IMG/VR virus record: IMGVR_UViG_3300032297_000062
Coordinates: 1 to 46,865 of that record
Length of the DNA: 46,865 nucleotides
Strand: one strand, 5' to 3'
Source: a virus
Position 1 is the first letter of the stretch, and each line of letters begins with the position of its first letter. Of the stretch, positions 1-7,501 are shown piece after piece. The notes under the pieces are model-generated. The model was given only the letters and a program-made list of their open reading frames with translations. It did not search any database and was not told the origin of the DNA. The translations under genes and the position numbers were made by a program.

Positions 1-94
1 GGCGCCCCGAAGCTATGTTGGTAATGCAATATACAAAACCAACACAGTCCTCGGGTAATTCATTTACAACTTGTCCTTGATAAGTCCAGGTCAT
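1..94 (-). CDS. Partial protein, possible GIY-YIG-type N-terminus (cut by window edge)
   Basis: An ATG at 94 opens an uninterrupted frame of 31 codons running off the left edge. The visible peptide begins MTWTYQGQVVNELPEDC and continues GFVYCITNIASGR. The pattern GFVYxITNxxxGR resembles the start of GIY-YIG nuclease-superfamily proteins in T4-like phages, where a beta strand of the form VYxITN is followed by NGxxYVGxT. The Tyr/Arg/Glu catalytic part lies outside the window, so nuclease activity cannot be judged. The start sits three bases after the stop of the upstream histone-like gene, which suggests translational coupling; no strong ribosome site is seen. It is the last visible gene of the gp55-gp47-gp46 transcription unit. 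Confidence 0.5.
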   Translation of the reverse strand, partial: MTWTYQGQVVNELPEDCVGFVYCITNIASGR

Positions 95-97
95 TAA

Positions 98-292
98 TTA
101 CTTTGCTGCTTTTTCTTCCTTGCGAGCGTTCTTAGTTTCAGTAATTTCGTTACGGCGAACCTTAACAGCCTTACCAATTTCAGCTAATGCTTTGCGAGCA
201 CGAGTACCGGCAGCACTGTTACCGCCTTCAAATTTTGCATTTTCTGCCATGTATGCTTCAAATGCGGCTTGTAATTCTTGTTGTGAGTTCAT
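98..292 (-). CDS. Small basic Hc1-like (histone H1-like) DNA-binding protein
   Basis: This 64-residue protein is rich in Lys, Arg, Ala and Glu, with a basic C-terminal half (KVRRNEITETKNARKEEKAAK). Its central pattern, small residues then TRARKALAEIGKAVKVRRNEI, resembles the Chlamydia Hc1 histone-like family, in which a helical repeat AAxRVRxxxxxLEKxxKxxRKExI binds DNA. I infer a nucleoid-type or DNA-condensing role on phage or host DNA. The start is supported by AAGGAAAC about 10 bases upstream, inside the end of the preceding gene. The neighbour at 294-584 is also small and basic, so the two may work together. Family assignment is from pattern memory, not a search. Confidence 0.6.
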   Translation of the reverse strand: MNSQQELQAAFEAYMAENAKFEGGNSAAGTRARKALAEIGKAVKVRRNEITETKNARKEEKAAK

Positions 293-293
293 T

Positions 294-584
294 TTAGTTT
301 CCTTGATTTAATTTTTTAGCAGCTTTTTCTGCTTTCTTTTGTTCCCGTACACGCTTTTCTTCAGCTTGTATGCGAATAATCTCTTTCTTTGTTGCATCTA
401 GACTAGCTTTCATTGGTGTACATGCGTTCTTAACAGCATTGATTGCAAATTTTAACCTTTTAGATCTAACTCGATTTGGTGATTCGAGGTAGTACATATG
501 GGCATTATGCACTTCGCACACTTTAGAAATATAGTCTTTATACATCTCTTTGTACTTGTTTAGCAGTTCTTCTTTTGTGGCCAT
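294..584 (-). CDS. Small basic, helical protein of unknown function
   Basis: I place the start at the internal Met of MATKEELLNKYKEM (584), giving 96 residues. A longer frame from 611 would overlap the previous gene and adds a nine-residue leader (MDCLLIKIC) with no ribosome site. The protein is predicted to be mostly helical. It has a basic middle (NRVRSKRLKFAINAVKNAC) and a Lys/Ala/Glu-rich tail (EKRVREQKKAEKAAKK). The basic middle is loosely like the Hc1-type helix of the next gene downstream, but I do not recognise the family. The Shine-Dalgarno sequence of the next gene lies within its last codons, so the pair is probably co-translated. Confidence 0.6.
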   Translation of the reverse strand: MATKEELLNKYKEMYKDYISKVCEVHNAHMYYLESPNRVRSKRLKFAINAVKNACTPMKASLDATKKEIIRIQAEEKRVREQKKAEKAAKKLNQGN

Positions 585-595
585 ACAGATCTTGA

Positions 596-1450
596 TTAGT
601 AAACAGTCCAATCAACAATCCGATCGCAAGATCTTACTAAAGTATTAGTAACTGATCTAGTCCAAGGTTGTTGATCTACATATTCTAACTTACCTAAATT
701 GATATATCCTACAGCTAATCTTGGATCTTGTAGCTCATATGGCCAAATTAGTCCACTAGAGTTATAAAAATTTTCAAATTCCTGACTTGAAATTCTAATA
801 TCGAAGAATCTCAAAGTATGAAACGGAGATATACTATGCTGAGGAAGTATTTGGTCTTCAGGACATTCTGCGTCCTTGCTAATATATAGTTCAAGCGGGT
901 GTCTTCCAACATGCGGATAATGAAGTACTAAATCTCCAAAACTTACATTAGGGCTAAACAGCTCATAGTCTTCATCTTGGATTTCATTCCAACTTGATTT
1001 AGGACTATTAGGACATAATAACAGATACATAAATTCTCTTTGCTGTTGCTTTACAGTATAAAGGAATTGTAGTTCATGAATCAAGTCATTATACACAGTT
1101 AGTTGCTTTCTTCTAACAATATCTGTTTCTATTTTTTCTTGATTAGGAAAATGTACATGTAATCTGTTTAAACTTTCGGCCGGATCTGAATTGTTCCAAT
1201 ATCCGTTAATCTTTTCAGGAAGCCACAAATTAAGATCAGTAATTAAATTATCTAATTCTAATACTTTTAAATCCCAATTTTGAATAATACCTCTCCAAGG
1301 ATTTAAGCTATCTCTCAGGTGACTTGGACTACATTGATTTATTTGTTCTGCCCATTGCTGTGCAACCCTGTGAGACTCTAAGCGATATGTTAAAACACAT
1401 TGCTTAGATTCTGATGCAATAGTAATTTCGTAAAAGTTATGCTTCGACAT
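596..1450 (-). CDS. Conserved phage protein of unknown function (gp46-adjacent)
   Basis: This is a 284-residue protein starting MSKHNFYEITIASESKQC. An in-frame ATG at 1468 would add MPLTPT. Neither start has a clear ribosome site, and I prefer 1450 because it shortens the overlap with the end of the gp46 gene to 14 bases. No transmembrane segment or known catalytic motif is visible. It is rich in Trp, Tyr, Leu and Asn; the N-terminal part looks like alternating beta and helix, and the middle is mostly helical (residues about 80-140). Its position directly downstream of gp46, with overlapping codons, places it in the recombination transcription unit, but that does not prove a shared function. 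Confidence 0.7.
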   Translation of the reverse strand: MSKHNFYEITIASESKQCVLTYRLESHRVAQQWAEQINQCSPSHLRDSLNPWRGIIQNWDLKVLELDNLITDLNLWLPEKINGYWNNSDPAESLNRLHVHFPNQEKIETDIVRRKQLTVYNDLIHELQFLYTVKQQQREFMYLLLCPNSPKSSWNEIQDEDYELFSPNVSFGDLVLHYPHVGRHPLELYISKDAECPEDQILPQHSISPFHTLRFFDIRISSQEFENFYNSSGLIWPYELQDPRLAVGYINLGKLEYVDQQPWTRSVTNTLVRSCDRIVDWTVY

Positions 1451-3215
1451 AGTCGGTGTCAGTGGCATAGCTAGTGAATCCGTTTTCTTTAACTACTTTT
1501 AACACATTGTTGACTCGTCCGATAAGTTCATCTTTATGACTAATCAAATAAATGTTCTTATTTCGTTCACGACCCATCTTTTTAAGCACTGCTAACCCTG
1601 CTTCTACACCGGCAGCATCCATACCTGCATCAATTAACTCGTCAATAAACAACAAATTAATGTGTTGATACAAGTTTTCCCACACATCTCGGAATGCCCA
1701 AGATAAACTTAAGATTAATCTGTTCCGTTCACCTCTAGAAAGATTATCAAAATCTAAGTCTTGTCCTAATTGGGTAATCTCAACATTTAAATCGTTTAAG
1801 AAAACTACCTGATGCGGCAAGCCAATTTTAGTGATATAGTATCCTAGTCGCTTGTTTAGATAGTTTAAATTCTGATCAATAATCTTTTTACGGATAAAAC
1901 TATCTTTGTTTGTTAGCAGTTTAAGTAAGAATTCTTGGTGATCCTTAATTTTTGTTAAGTTATTCACAACATCCCATTTAATTTCTTGAAGGGCTGTCTT
2001 TTTTAGTTCTTCTATCTGTTCTTCGTAGGGATTAAATTCAATAGCTTTAGCTTCTAAACTGTTTTCTAAGCTCTTTAAATTGTTTTTATGACCTAAGGCT
2101 TCTGCTTCTCGCTCATAAAAAGTAATAGGTTTACGAAGTTGTACTCCTGTTCCTAGTTCTTCTACAATTTGTTTAAGTTGTGCCCGCATCTTTTGCCAAT
2201 ACTCAAATGCTTCATCATAATGCTGTGTAGCAGTAGAAGTCATTTCTTCGTGCTTATGATCATGTAATGCTTGTTCGCAAGCATGACATGTTTTATTTGC
2301 TAGGCTGTCTAGTTCTTTTTTATATTTGTTTAGAGTCTTTTCTGCTTGAATGACCGCAGATTCTACAGTAGCTTTTTGTTTATTTAGATTTCGAATCTTT
2401 GTATCGTTTTCTTCCCAAGCCTTTAGATCGATATGTGCCTGTAATTCAGCTTCAATATCAACTGCTTCTAAACTAACAATAGCTTTACCTAAGTTTTCAA
2501 GTTCAGTTTGTTGTTTACTATCCCAGGCCTTGCTTTTAAATTGTAAACTATCAATGCTTTTCTGTACATTTTCATTAGCTGCCTTAATAGCTTCAATTTT
2601 AGCTGCCTCTTGTTGAATAGCATCTTTACTTTCTTTAACCTGAGCCTTTAGAGATTCTGCTTTTTCGGAAAGTAATGTAATTCCTAGTAACTGCTCAATA
2701 ACTTCTCGTTGTTCAGCTGCTTTGAGACTTAAAAAAGGCTCCGTATATGTGTTCAACGCAACTAGATGCTTGAACATAGTATGACTCATACCTAACAAGT
2801 GCTCAATAGTTTTCTGAGTTTCTCGACTATCGCCTTGAGCATCATCTTCATCTTTAGCTTTTACCTGCTCGTTATCAACATAAAATTTAAGAACATTAGG
2901 TTTGCGACCTCGTTCAATCTTGTAAGATCTACCTTGAACTTCAAATTCAACAGTTACTAACATAGCTTTGCCGTTAGTTTTGTTGATTAAGTTTTCTTTC
3001 TTAATGTTTGTTAATGCGTTGCCATACAAAGCATAGCTCAAAGCGTTGACAATAGTAGTTTTTCCAGTCCCGTTCCTTGAACCGCTATCATCTCCGCCCA
3101 TGTCTAAGTTTTCACCTAGAACTAGAGTTAGTTGATGCTTGTCGAAATCAACAGCCTGTGTTTGATTACCTACACTTAAAAAGTTTTTAACAGTTATATT
3201 CTTGAGTTTAAACAT
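1437..3215 (-). CDS. 46: gp46-like recombination endonuclease subunit (SbcC/Rad50-type ATPase)
   Basis: At 592 residues it is close to T4 gp46 (about 560). It shows the full SMC/Rad50 plan: Walker A (GSRNGTGKTT, residues about 45-54), two long coiled-coil arms, a zinc-hook CHAC at about 309-312 in the middle, an ABC signature (LSRGERNRL, about 491-499), and Walker B (LLFIDELIDAG, about 521). With gp47 it forms the nuclease-ATPase that resects DNA ends for recombination-dependent replication and degrades host DNA in T4. The start overlaps the gp47 stop by one base (TAATG) and has no Shine-Dalgarno sequence, so it is probably translated by ribosomes finishing gp47. Family identity is very secure. 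Confidence 0.96.
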   Translation of the reverse strand: MFKLKNITVKNFLSVGNQTQAVDFDKHQLTLVLGENLDMGGDDSGSRNGTGKTTIVNALSYALYGNALTNIKKENLINKTNGKAMLVTVEFEVQGRSYKIERGRKPNVLKFYVDNEQVKAKDEDDAQGDSRETQKTIEHLLGMSHTMFKHLVALNTYTEPFLSLKAAEQREVIEQLLGITLLSEKAESLKAQVKESKDAIQQEAAKIEAIKAANENVQKSIDSLQFKSKAWDSKQQTELENLGKAIVSLEAVDIEAELQAHIDLKAWEENDTKIRNLNKQKATVESAVIQAEKTLNKYKKELDSLANKTCHACEQALHDHKHEEMTSTATQHYDEAFEYWQKMRAQLKQIVEELGTGVQLRKPITFYEREAEALGHKNNLKSLENSLEAKAIEFNPYEEQIEELKKTALQEIKWDVVNNLTKIKDHQEFLLKLLTNKDSFIRKKIIDQNLNYLNKRLGYYITKIGLPHQVVFLNDLNVEITQLGQDLDFDNLSRGERNRLILSLSWAFRDVWENLYQHINLLFIDELIDAGMDAAGVEAGLAVLKKMGRERNKNIYLISHKDELIGRVNNVLKVVKENGFTSYATDTDYVEA

Positions 3216-4228
3216 TATAGATTATTATAAATTTCTAACAACAGCTTTTTATCAAACTGCTCGGATTCTATGTTAATTAACTGTTCAGTAACAATCTGAT
3301 CAACTGATTCAAATTTAGCATCAGTAGCATCTTCTACTACTCCTTCTAAATTATCTTTTTCTTGTATTAGACTAATCTCTCTAATATCGTGTTCGTTAAT
3401 AAATGTTTCTTTTAAGAAGTTTGCTTCTTCGAAACTAATATCGATATCTAAATGTACCTTTAAGTACATTTTAGATTTCATTAAATCATCTTTTTCGTCA
3501 ATTAACCTGCTAAGTTTAATAGTTCTAAACTTGGGAGCATCGGGCCAGGCTCGGAATTGGGGCTCCCCACCCCAGTCCATAAACATCATTCCGCGCTCAT
3601 CGTCCCATGTATCTGCATAGTTGTGCGGGAACGAATTACCAATGTACCAAATCTTACCTTGATTTTGTCGTTTGTGGAAGTGCCCACTAAACACATAATC
3701 TGGCCCGTTAAAAGAATCACTTTTTAATTCACCGTGATCAGGCATCTGTACCATGGCGTTCATGTAAAATAGCGGAAGTTCAAAATGACCAAAAACATAT
3801 TTGCTTTTAATTTCTTTCATTTTCTTCCACTCGTCTCCAACTAACCACGGTACAAGGGTGACATCTCCTAGAGTGGTGACAGAGTCTACGACAGTTACGC
3901 CAGGGATATGGCGTCCGAACGCACTACTATGGATGTCTCGCTTGTCCTTGTAGAATAAATCGTGGTTACCTGGAAACCAAAAGAACTGCTCAAAAGCAGC
4001 TCCTAGTTTTTCTAAGCACCGCATTGAGGTATCTAAAGTAATTAGATTAATAGAGTTGCGGTTATGATGCCAGTCGCCAAGAAAGATACAAGTATCGCAC
4101 CCTTCTTTCTTAGCTTCGTCTATAAACCAATCTACAAAATCCTCACAATCTTGATTATGAGTTGAGCTATTTGACTTTAGCCCAAAGTGAATGTCTGTGA
4201 AACATGCTACTTTTTTAAATAGTGACAT
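3215..4228 (-). CDS. 47: gp47-like recombination endonuclease subunit (SbcD/Mre11-type nuclease)
   Basis: This 337-residue protein is almost the same length as T4 gp47 (339). It carries the metallophosphoesterase motifs in order: FTDIHFG with D12 and H14, GDWHHN with D52, PGNHD with N88, H89 and D90, a GHFELP segment, and SGHFHKRQ near residue 186. These residues bind the two metal ions of Mre11-type nucleases. It pairs with gp46, encoded immediately downstream with a one-base overlap, to process double-strand ends. The ATG is preceded by AAAGGA. A sigma-70-like promoter lies in the 48-base gap after gp55. No key residue is missing. Confidence 0.96.
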   Translation of the reverse strand: MSLFKKVACFTDIHFGLKSNSSTHNQDCEDFVDWFIDEAKKEGCDTCIFLGDWHHNRNSINLITLDTSMRCLEKLGAAFEQFFWFPGNHDLFYKDKRDIHSSAFGRHIPGVTVVDSVTTLGDVTLVPWLVGDEWKKMKEIKSKYVFGHFELPLFYMNAMVQMPDHGELKSDSFNGPDYVFSGHFHKRQNQGKIWYIGNSFPHNYADTWDDERGMMFMDWGGEPQFRAWPDAPKFRTIKLSRLIDEKDDLMKSKMYLKVHLDIDISFEEANFLKETFINEHDIREISLIQEKDNLEGVVEDATDAKFESVDQIVTEQLINIESEQFDKKLLLEIYNNL

Positions 4229-4250
4229 TAATTAGAATCCTTTACAGAAC

Positions 4251-4280
4251 AGTTTAACAGGTAAACTGGGCAAAGGTCAA
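4251..4280 (-). promoter_or_regulatory. Possible sigma-70-like promoter for gp47-gp46
   Basis: On the minus strand, TTGACC (4275-4280) overlaps the gp55 stop codon and is followed after 18 bases by TAAACT (4251-4256), a 4/6 match to the -10. The geometry is the same as the gp55 promoter. It would allow gp47/gp46 expression independent of gp55. Confidence 0.4.
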
Positions 4281-5179
4281 GCCTCTTCTTCTTCAATATC
4301 TGGCTCTTCAGATTTAGGCATCCTAAAGTTTTTATACAGTTCGGCTTGTCGTGCAATTTCAGTAGCAAACTCTGCTTGGTATTGTCTAGTTGAACTAGGT
4401 GTTAATCCGTTTTCTTGCAACATATCGTCACGAATATTTTGCATTTTCTTTTCAATATTAAGAATTCGAGTAAAACTATTAGTAACTGCGGCAGTATAAT
4501 AGGCAAACGGGTTCTCAGATTTACTTTCGTCAAACTGTAAACCAATTTGACTTAACTGTAAAATTGCTTGCCCTTTCATTTCTTCTACATAAGTGTATCC
4601 GCGCCAGTTACTGCGTTGTGCATATCTTTCGCTTAGTTTAATATACATCTTACCTAAATTTTCAGTAATGCGTCCGTGATCTTTGCTGAAATGACCTGTA
4701 TCTAACGGACCTTTCCAATGACTCTTACCTACGCAAATTAGTTCATCTTCCTCGTTAAATTTCCAATGCTGGAACGGAGGAAAGTTTACTTTATCATGTC
4801 CGTCTGCGGTGCTCTTTACAGTCTTTTTACGACCCGGAGCAAGTGGAATATGATCAAATGTCATAATACGGATAACAACATCTGTTTTAGCAACTGTAGT
4901 GTAGTCTGGAGTACACTCCGCTAGTTTAATCTTCTTATCGCCTGATAGTCTAGCTGCTACAAATGCTTCTAAGCCTATTCTTTTTGCACGATTTCTTTTT
5001 GCTTCTGCAATAGTTCGAATATTGACTTTGTCTAAATTTGTTAAAATAACATCATGTTGACTGTATTCTGGCTTGGCAAAACTAGAAAAAGTATTTTTTG
5101 ATTTGTGGATTTCTGCTAGTAAGTCCTTGTTATTCAAGTACCGAACTTTGCGCCCGGTTGGGGAAATAGTTGTGGCCAT
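4277..5179 (-). CDS. 55: gp55-like late-transcription sigma factor (long form)
   Basis: The region around residues 180-260 matches the sigma region-2-like core of T4-type gp55: a helix with YTYVEEMKGQAILQL, then SENPFAYYTAAVTNSFTRIL and a basic helix. This core recruits host RNA polymerase to TATAAATA late promoters, helped in T4 by gp33 and the gp45 clamp. At 300 residues it is much longer than T4 gp55 (185). The extra N-terminal part (residues 1-170) is basic, and its C-terminal tail is acidic (EEPDIEEEEA). The start is secure: AAAGGAG lies just upstream. A sigma-70-like promoter precedes it, as expected for an early or middle gene that switches on late transcription. Its place next to genes 47 and 46 matches T4. 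Confidence 0.88.
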   Translation of the reverse strand: MATTISPTGRKVRYLNNKDLLAEIHKSKNTFSSFAKPEYSQHDVILTNLDKVNIRTIAEAKRNRAKRIGLEAFVAARLSGDKKIKLAECTPDYTTVAKTDVVIRIMTFDHIPLAPGRKKTVKSTADGHDKVNFPPFQHWKFNEEDELICVGKSHWKGPLDTGHFSKDHGRITENLGKMYIKLSERYAQRSNWRGYTYVEEMKGQAILQLSQIGLQFDESKSENPFAYYTAAVTNSFTRILNIEKKMQNIRDDMLQENGLTPSSTRQYQAEFATEIARQAELYKNFRMPKSEEPDIEEEEA

Positions 5180-5203
5180 CTGTCGTGGTCTCCTTTATTA
5201 AAC

Positions 5204-5233
5204 AGTGTAACATTTTTGTATTATCTGTGTCAA
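5204..5233 (-). promoter_or_regulatory. Sigma-70-like promoter for the gp55 gene
   Basis: On the minus strand, a perfect -35 TTGACA (plus-strand 5228-5233) is followed after 18 bases by TACACT (5204-5209), a 4/6 match to TATAAT that is preceded by TG. The strong ribosome site AAAGGAG (5190-5196) and the gp55 start follow. This fits transcription of the late sigma gene by unmodified host polymerase. Confidence 0.6.
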
Positions 5234-5261
5234 CCGATTAAATGAGCATATATTTACCCGG

Positions 5262-5268
5262 TTAAATA
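5262..5268 (+). promoter_or_regulatory. Late-type promoter element (TTAAATA) for the baseplate module
   Basis: TTAAATA lies 22 bases before the first structural start codon, in the divergent intergenic region. It matches seven of the eight positions of the T4 late consensus TATAAATA, apart from the second T. AAGGAA (5276-5281) follows as the ribosome site. It is the only candidate promoter at the head of the 33-kb plus-strand module. Confidence 0.5.
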
Positions 5269-5290
5269 AGCTATAAGGAATATTAAGAAC

Positions 5291-7198
5291 ATGCCATTCA
5301 TTATAGAAAACGGTGTAACACGAGAAGTAACTGACGAAGAGTATGATGCATTTCGCGCAGCTAATAATATGCCAATTCCTAAATTTGGAACGGCAACTGC
5401 GCCAACCTTGTCTAATGCTAGCGGACTAGATATTAATTTAGTTAATAGCCCAATGACTAAAGTCAATACTAATATATTCACAGTCAATACGGAGCTGCAA
5501 AGCGAAAAAAGATATTTAGATGACCAAAAATCTAAGCTAGCCGACAGACAATCAAGATTAGTTGAATATCAGGAGCAATTAGCAGCCGCTAAAGCTAGCG
5601 GAGCAAGTGAAAGTGAAATAGCCGCAATACAATCTAAAACTGATACACTAACCGCTAGGATTGAAAACACTCAAGCTAATATTGCTGATTCGGAAAGTCA
5701 TGTTTCTTATCTTAATAATAAAGTAGGCGCCTCCGATCTTCCACCAAGGGCTGAAGTGTTCACCAATGAACAAAATTTTGAGTATAATACACTTGCAGAA
5801 GATCAACAAGGAATAGTAGAAAATAATATTAATTCTGATCCAATAGAAACAAATCGATCTCTTACAGACGGAAATACAACAATTCAAACATTTGATGACG
5901 GTTCTACTTTGCAAACATTTGATGACGGTTCTACTCTTGCAACAGATACCGACGGTAATACAAGTTCAAGTCCTGCAACAGATGGGGATCCAGCATCAGA
6001 TCCGTCTGCTCGAAGAGAAGCTGCCAAAGCCGAGCTTGATGCCGCAAAGGCTGATTTAGTTGCTAAACAACAAGCATCCGCAGATGCACAAGAAAGAGTA
6101 GTTGATGCTCAATTAGCACTTGATGAAAAACAATCAGAGTTAGTAACAAAGCAAATTGCTCTGTCTGACGCAGAAACAGCAGTAGAAGAAAAACAAGAAG
6201 CATTAGATGCTTTAGAAAATGACCCAAATTCTACAATAGAAGAAATAGAAGCAGCACAAGCAGAACTAGATGCAGCCATTGACGAAGTACTAACTGCTAC
6301 CGCAGAAGAAAGTGATGCTCAGCAAGCAGTTGATGATGCTCAATCAGAGTTAGAAGCTGCTAACGAAGAAGCAGCTATTGCTGCATCAGATGTTGATGAC
6401 GCTCAGGGGGTAGTTGACGACGCCCAAGCAGCATATGACGAAACAGGATACTCGTCTGATCAAGAAGAAGATCCTACAAATCCAAATCCCGACTTTGGAA
6501 ATCCTGGAGATGGTAACGGTCCTGACCCTTCAAACGACGGTAGCGAAGTAGTATCTACTGGCCCTAATAGAGGAGGAGGTACTCCTGATAGAACTTCGGC
6601 AAGGTGGTCAGGTTCAAATGATATGAGAGTTATCTTACGGATTCCTGATTTATATTTAAAAAGTGCTTTAACAGAACCGTTAAGAAATAATGGCGGAATT
6701 TTATTCCCTTACACACCTACCTTAAGTTATGATACTAGTGCTTCTTATGGAAATGTAAACCCTACTCATTCTAACTACACACAATACTTTTTTAAAAATA
6801 GTGCTGTTGGTCAAATTAGCCTAAGTGGTAAGTTTACTGTACAAAACGAAACAGAGGCAAAAATTTGGCTGTCAGCGGTACACCTTGGCAGGATGTTAAC
6901 AAAGATGAGGTTTGGTTCTGATCAGTATGCAGGTTCAGCACCACCTGTATGCAGACTTGACGGATACGGCGATATGGTCATTTCAAACGCCCCTGTCTCA
7001 GTTACTAACTTTAAATTTGATTTACCTGAAGGAGTTGACTATATTTCAGTTAAAGGATCGCCGTTTGGTAATTCTATGGTACCTACAGTATCGACTATAT
7101 CCTTTACATTGATACCAATGTATAGTCGAGATGAAATTAGAAAATTCTCTGTCGACGGATTCCTAAAAGGATCACTAAGAGGAGCAGGATACTTATAA
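5291..7198 (+). CDS. gp48-like baseplate tail-tube cap protein with long coiled-coil insertion
   Basis: The C-terminal domain (residues about 437-635) looks like the tail-tube cap/initiator protein gp48 of T4-like phages. It has an ordered beta-rich fold with GSAPPVCRL, a segment near IKFDLPEGVDYISV, and a closing VPTVSTISFTLIPMYS, similar in arrangement to the end of T4 gp48. Ahead of it are two coiled-coil stretches (about 68-140 and 241-384; the second is acidic, Ala/Glu/Asp-rich) and a low-complexity linker with a tandem QTFDDGSTL repeat. At 635 residues it is far longer than T4 gp48 (about 364). The start has AAGGAA upstream, and the gene overlaps gp53 by one base (TAATG). The gp48 call rests on pattern and position; a gp54-like role is the alternative. 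Confidence 0.55.
   Translation: MPFIIENGVTREVTDEEYDAFRAANNMPIPKFGTATAPTLSNASGLDINLVNSPMTKVNTNIFTVNTELQSEKRYLDDQKSKLADRQSRLVEYQEQLAAAKASGASESEIAAIQSKTDTLTARIENTQANIADSESHVSYLNNKVGASDLPPRAEVFTNEQNFEYNTLAEDQQGIVENNINSDPIETNRSLTDGNTTIQTFDDGSTLQTFDDGSTLATDTDGNTSSSPATDGDPASDPSARREAAKAELDAAKADLVAKQQASADAQERVVDAQLALDEKQSELVTKQIALSDAETAVEEKQEALDALENDPNSTIEEIEAAQAELDAAIDEVLTATAEESDAQQAVDDAQSELEAANEEAAIAASDVDDAQGVVDDAQAAYDETGYSSDQEEDPTNPNPDFGNPGDGNGPDPSNDGSEVVSTGPNRGGGTPDRTSARWSGSNDMRVILRIPDLYLKSALTEPLRNNGGILFPYTPTLSYDTSASYGNVNPTHSNYTQYFFKNSAVGQISLSGKFTVQNETEAKIWLSAVHLGRMLTKMRFGSDQYAGSAPPVCRLDGYGDMVISNAPVSVTNFKFDLPEGVDYISVKGSPFGNSMVPTVSTISFTLIPMYSRDEIRKFSVDGFLKGSLRGAGYL
5885..5938 (+). repeat. Tandem 27-base repeat (two copies) coding QTFDDGSTL
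   Basis: Two back-to-back 27-base units (5885-5911 and 5912-5938) differ at two bases near their ends. They code two copies of the nonapeptide QTFDDGSTL in the linker between the coiled coils of the gp48-like protein. It looks like a recent in-frame duplication in a flexible linker. Confidence 0.9.
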
Positions 7199-7500
7199 TG
7201 TCTACAAATTATTCAAAAACAAGTCCTTATTATACAACATCGTTTAGCTATGGCTACTTAGATACATTAAATCTAAGAGATATACCTGCTAATTCAGATG
7301 ATGTATTGTACATAGTAACCCAACAATATTCTATGCGGCCAGATTTACTGGCATACGATTTATATGGAGATCCAGGACTATGGTGGGTATTCGCAGTACG
7401 AAATAGATCAGTCCTTAAAGATCCAGTATACGATATGCTAGCAGGGCAACGAATTTACATTCCAAATTTAACCACTATCCAAAACGAGTTAGGCATATAA
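7198..7500 (+). CDS. 53: gp53-like baseplate wedge subunit
   Basis: A 100-residue protein with the hallmark of the gp53 family: after RPDLLAYDLYGDPGLWWVF (about residues 48-66) it has a short linker and a GQRIYIP segment, a LysM-like arrangement. T4 gp53 (196 residues) has the same core, DLLAxxxYGxxxxWWII, and joins neighbouring wedges into the baseplate ring. The protein is about half the T4 length and retains essentially only that core. Its ATG overlaps the previous stop (TAATG), implying coupled translation, and it sits just before the hub genes as in other T4-like structural modules. Confidence 0.85.
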   Translation: MSTNYSKTSPYYTTSFSYGYLDTLNLRDIPANSDDVLYIVTQQYSMRPDLLAYDLYGDPGLWWVFAVRNRSVLKDPVYDMLAGQRIYIPNLTTIQNELGI

Positions 7501-7501
7501 T

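Noticed and set aside
120-311. Plus-strand open frames antisense to the left and right minus-strand genes (for example 120-311, 2350-2616, 40898-41329, 43652-44146)
   Set aside because: They lie entirely opposite well-supported genes, lack ribosome sites and have low-complexity or Cys/Phe/Ser-rich translations typical of shadow frames.
5254-5914. Minus-strand frames under the gp48-like gene (5254-5487, 5648-5914)
   Set aside because: Hydrophobic stretches come from the reverse of Ser/Asn/Lys-rich coding; no ribosome site; the plus-strand gene is far better supported.
5885-5938. Tandem 27-base repeat as a CRISPR or slippage locus
   Set aside because: There are just two contiguous units, with no spacers and an intact reading frame, so it is a coding duplication.
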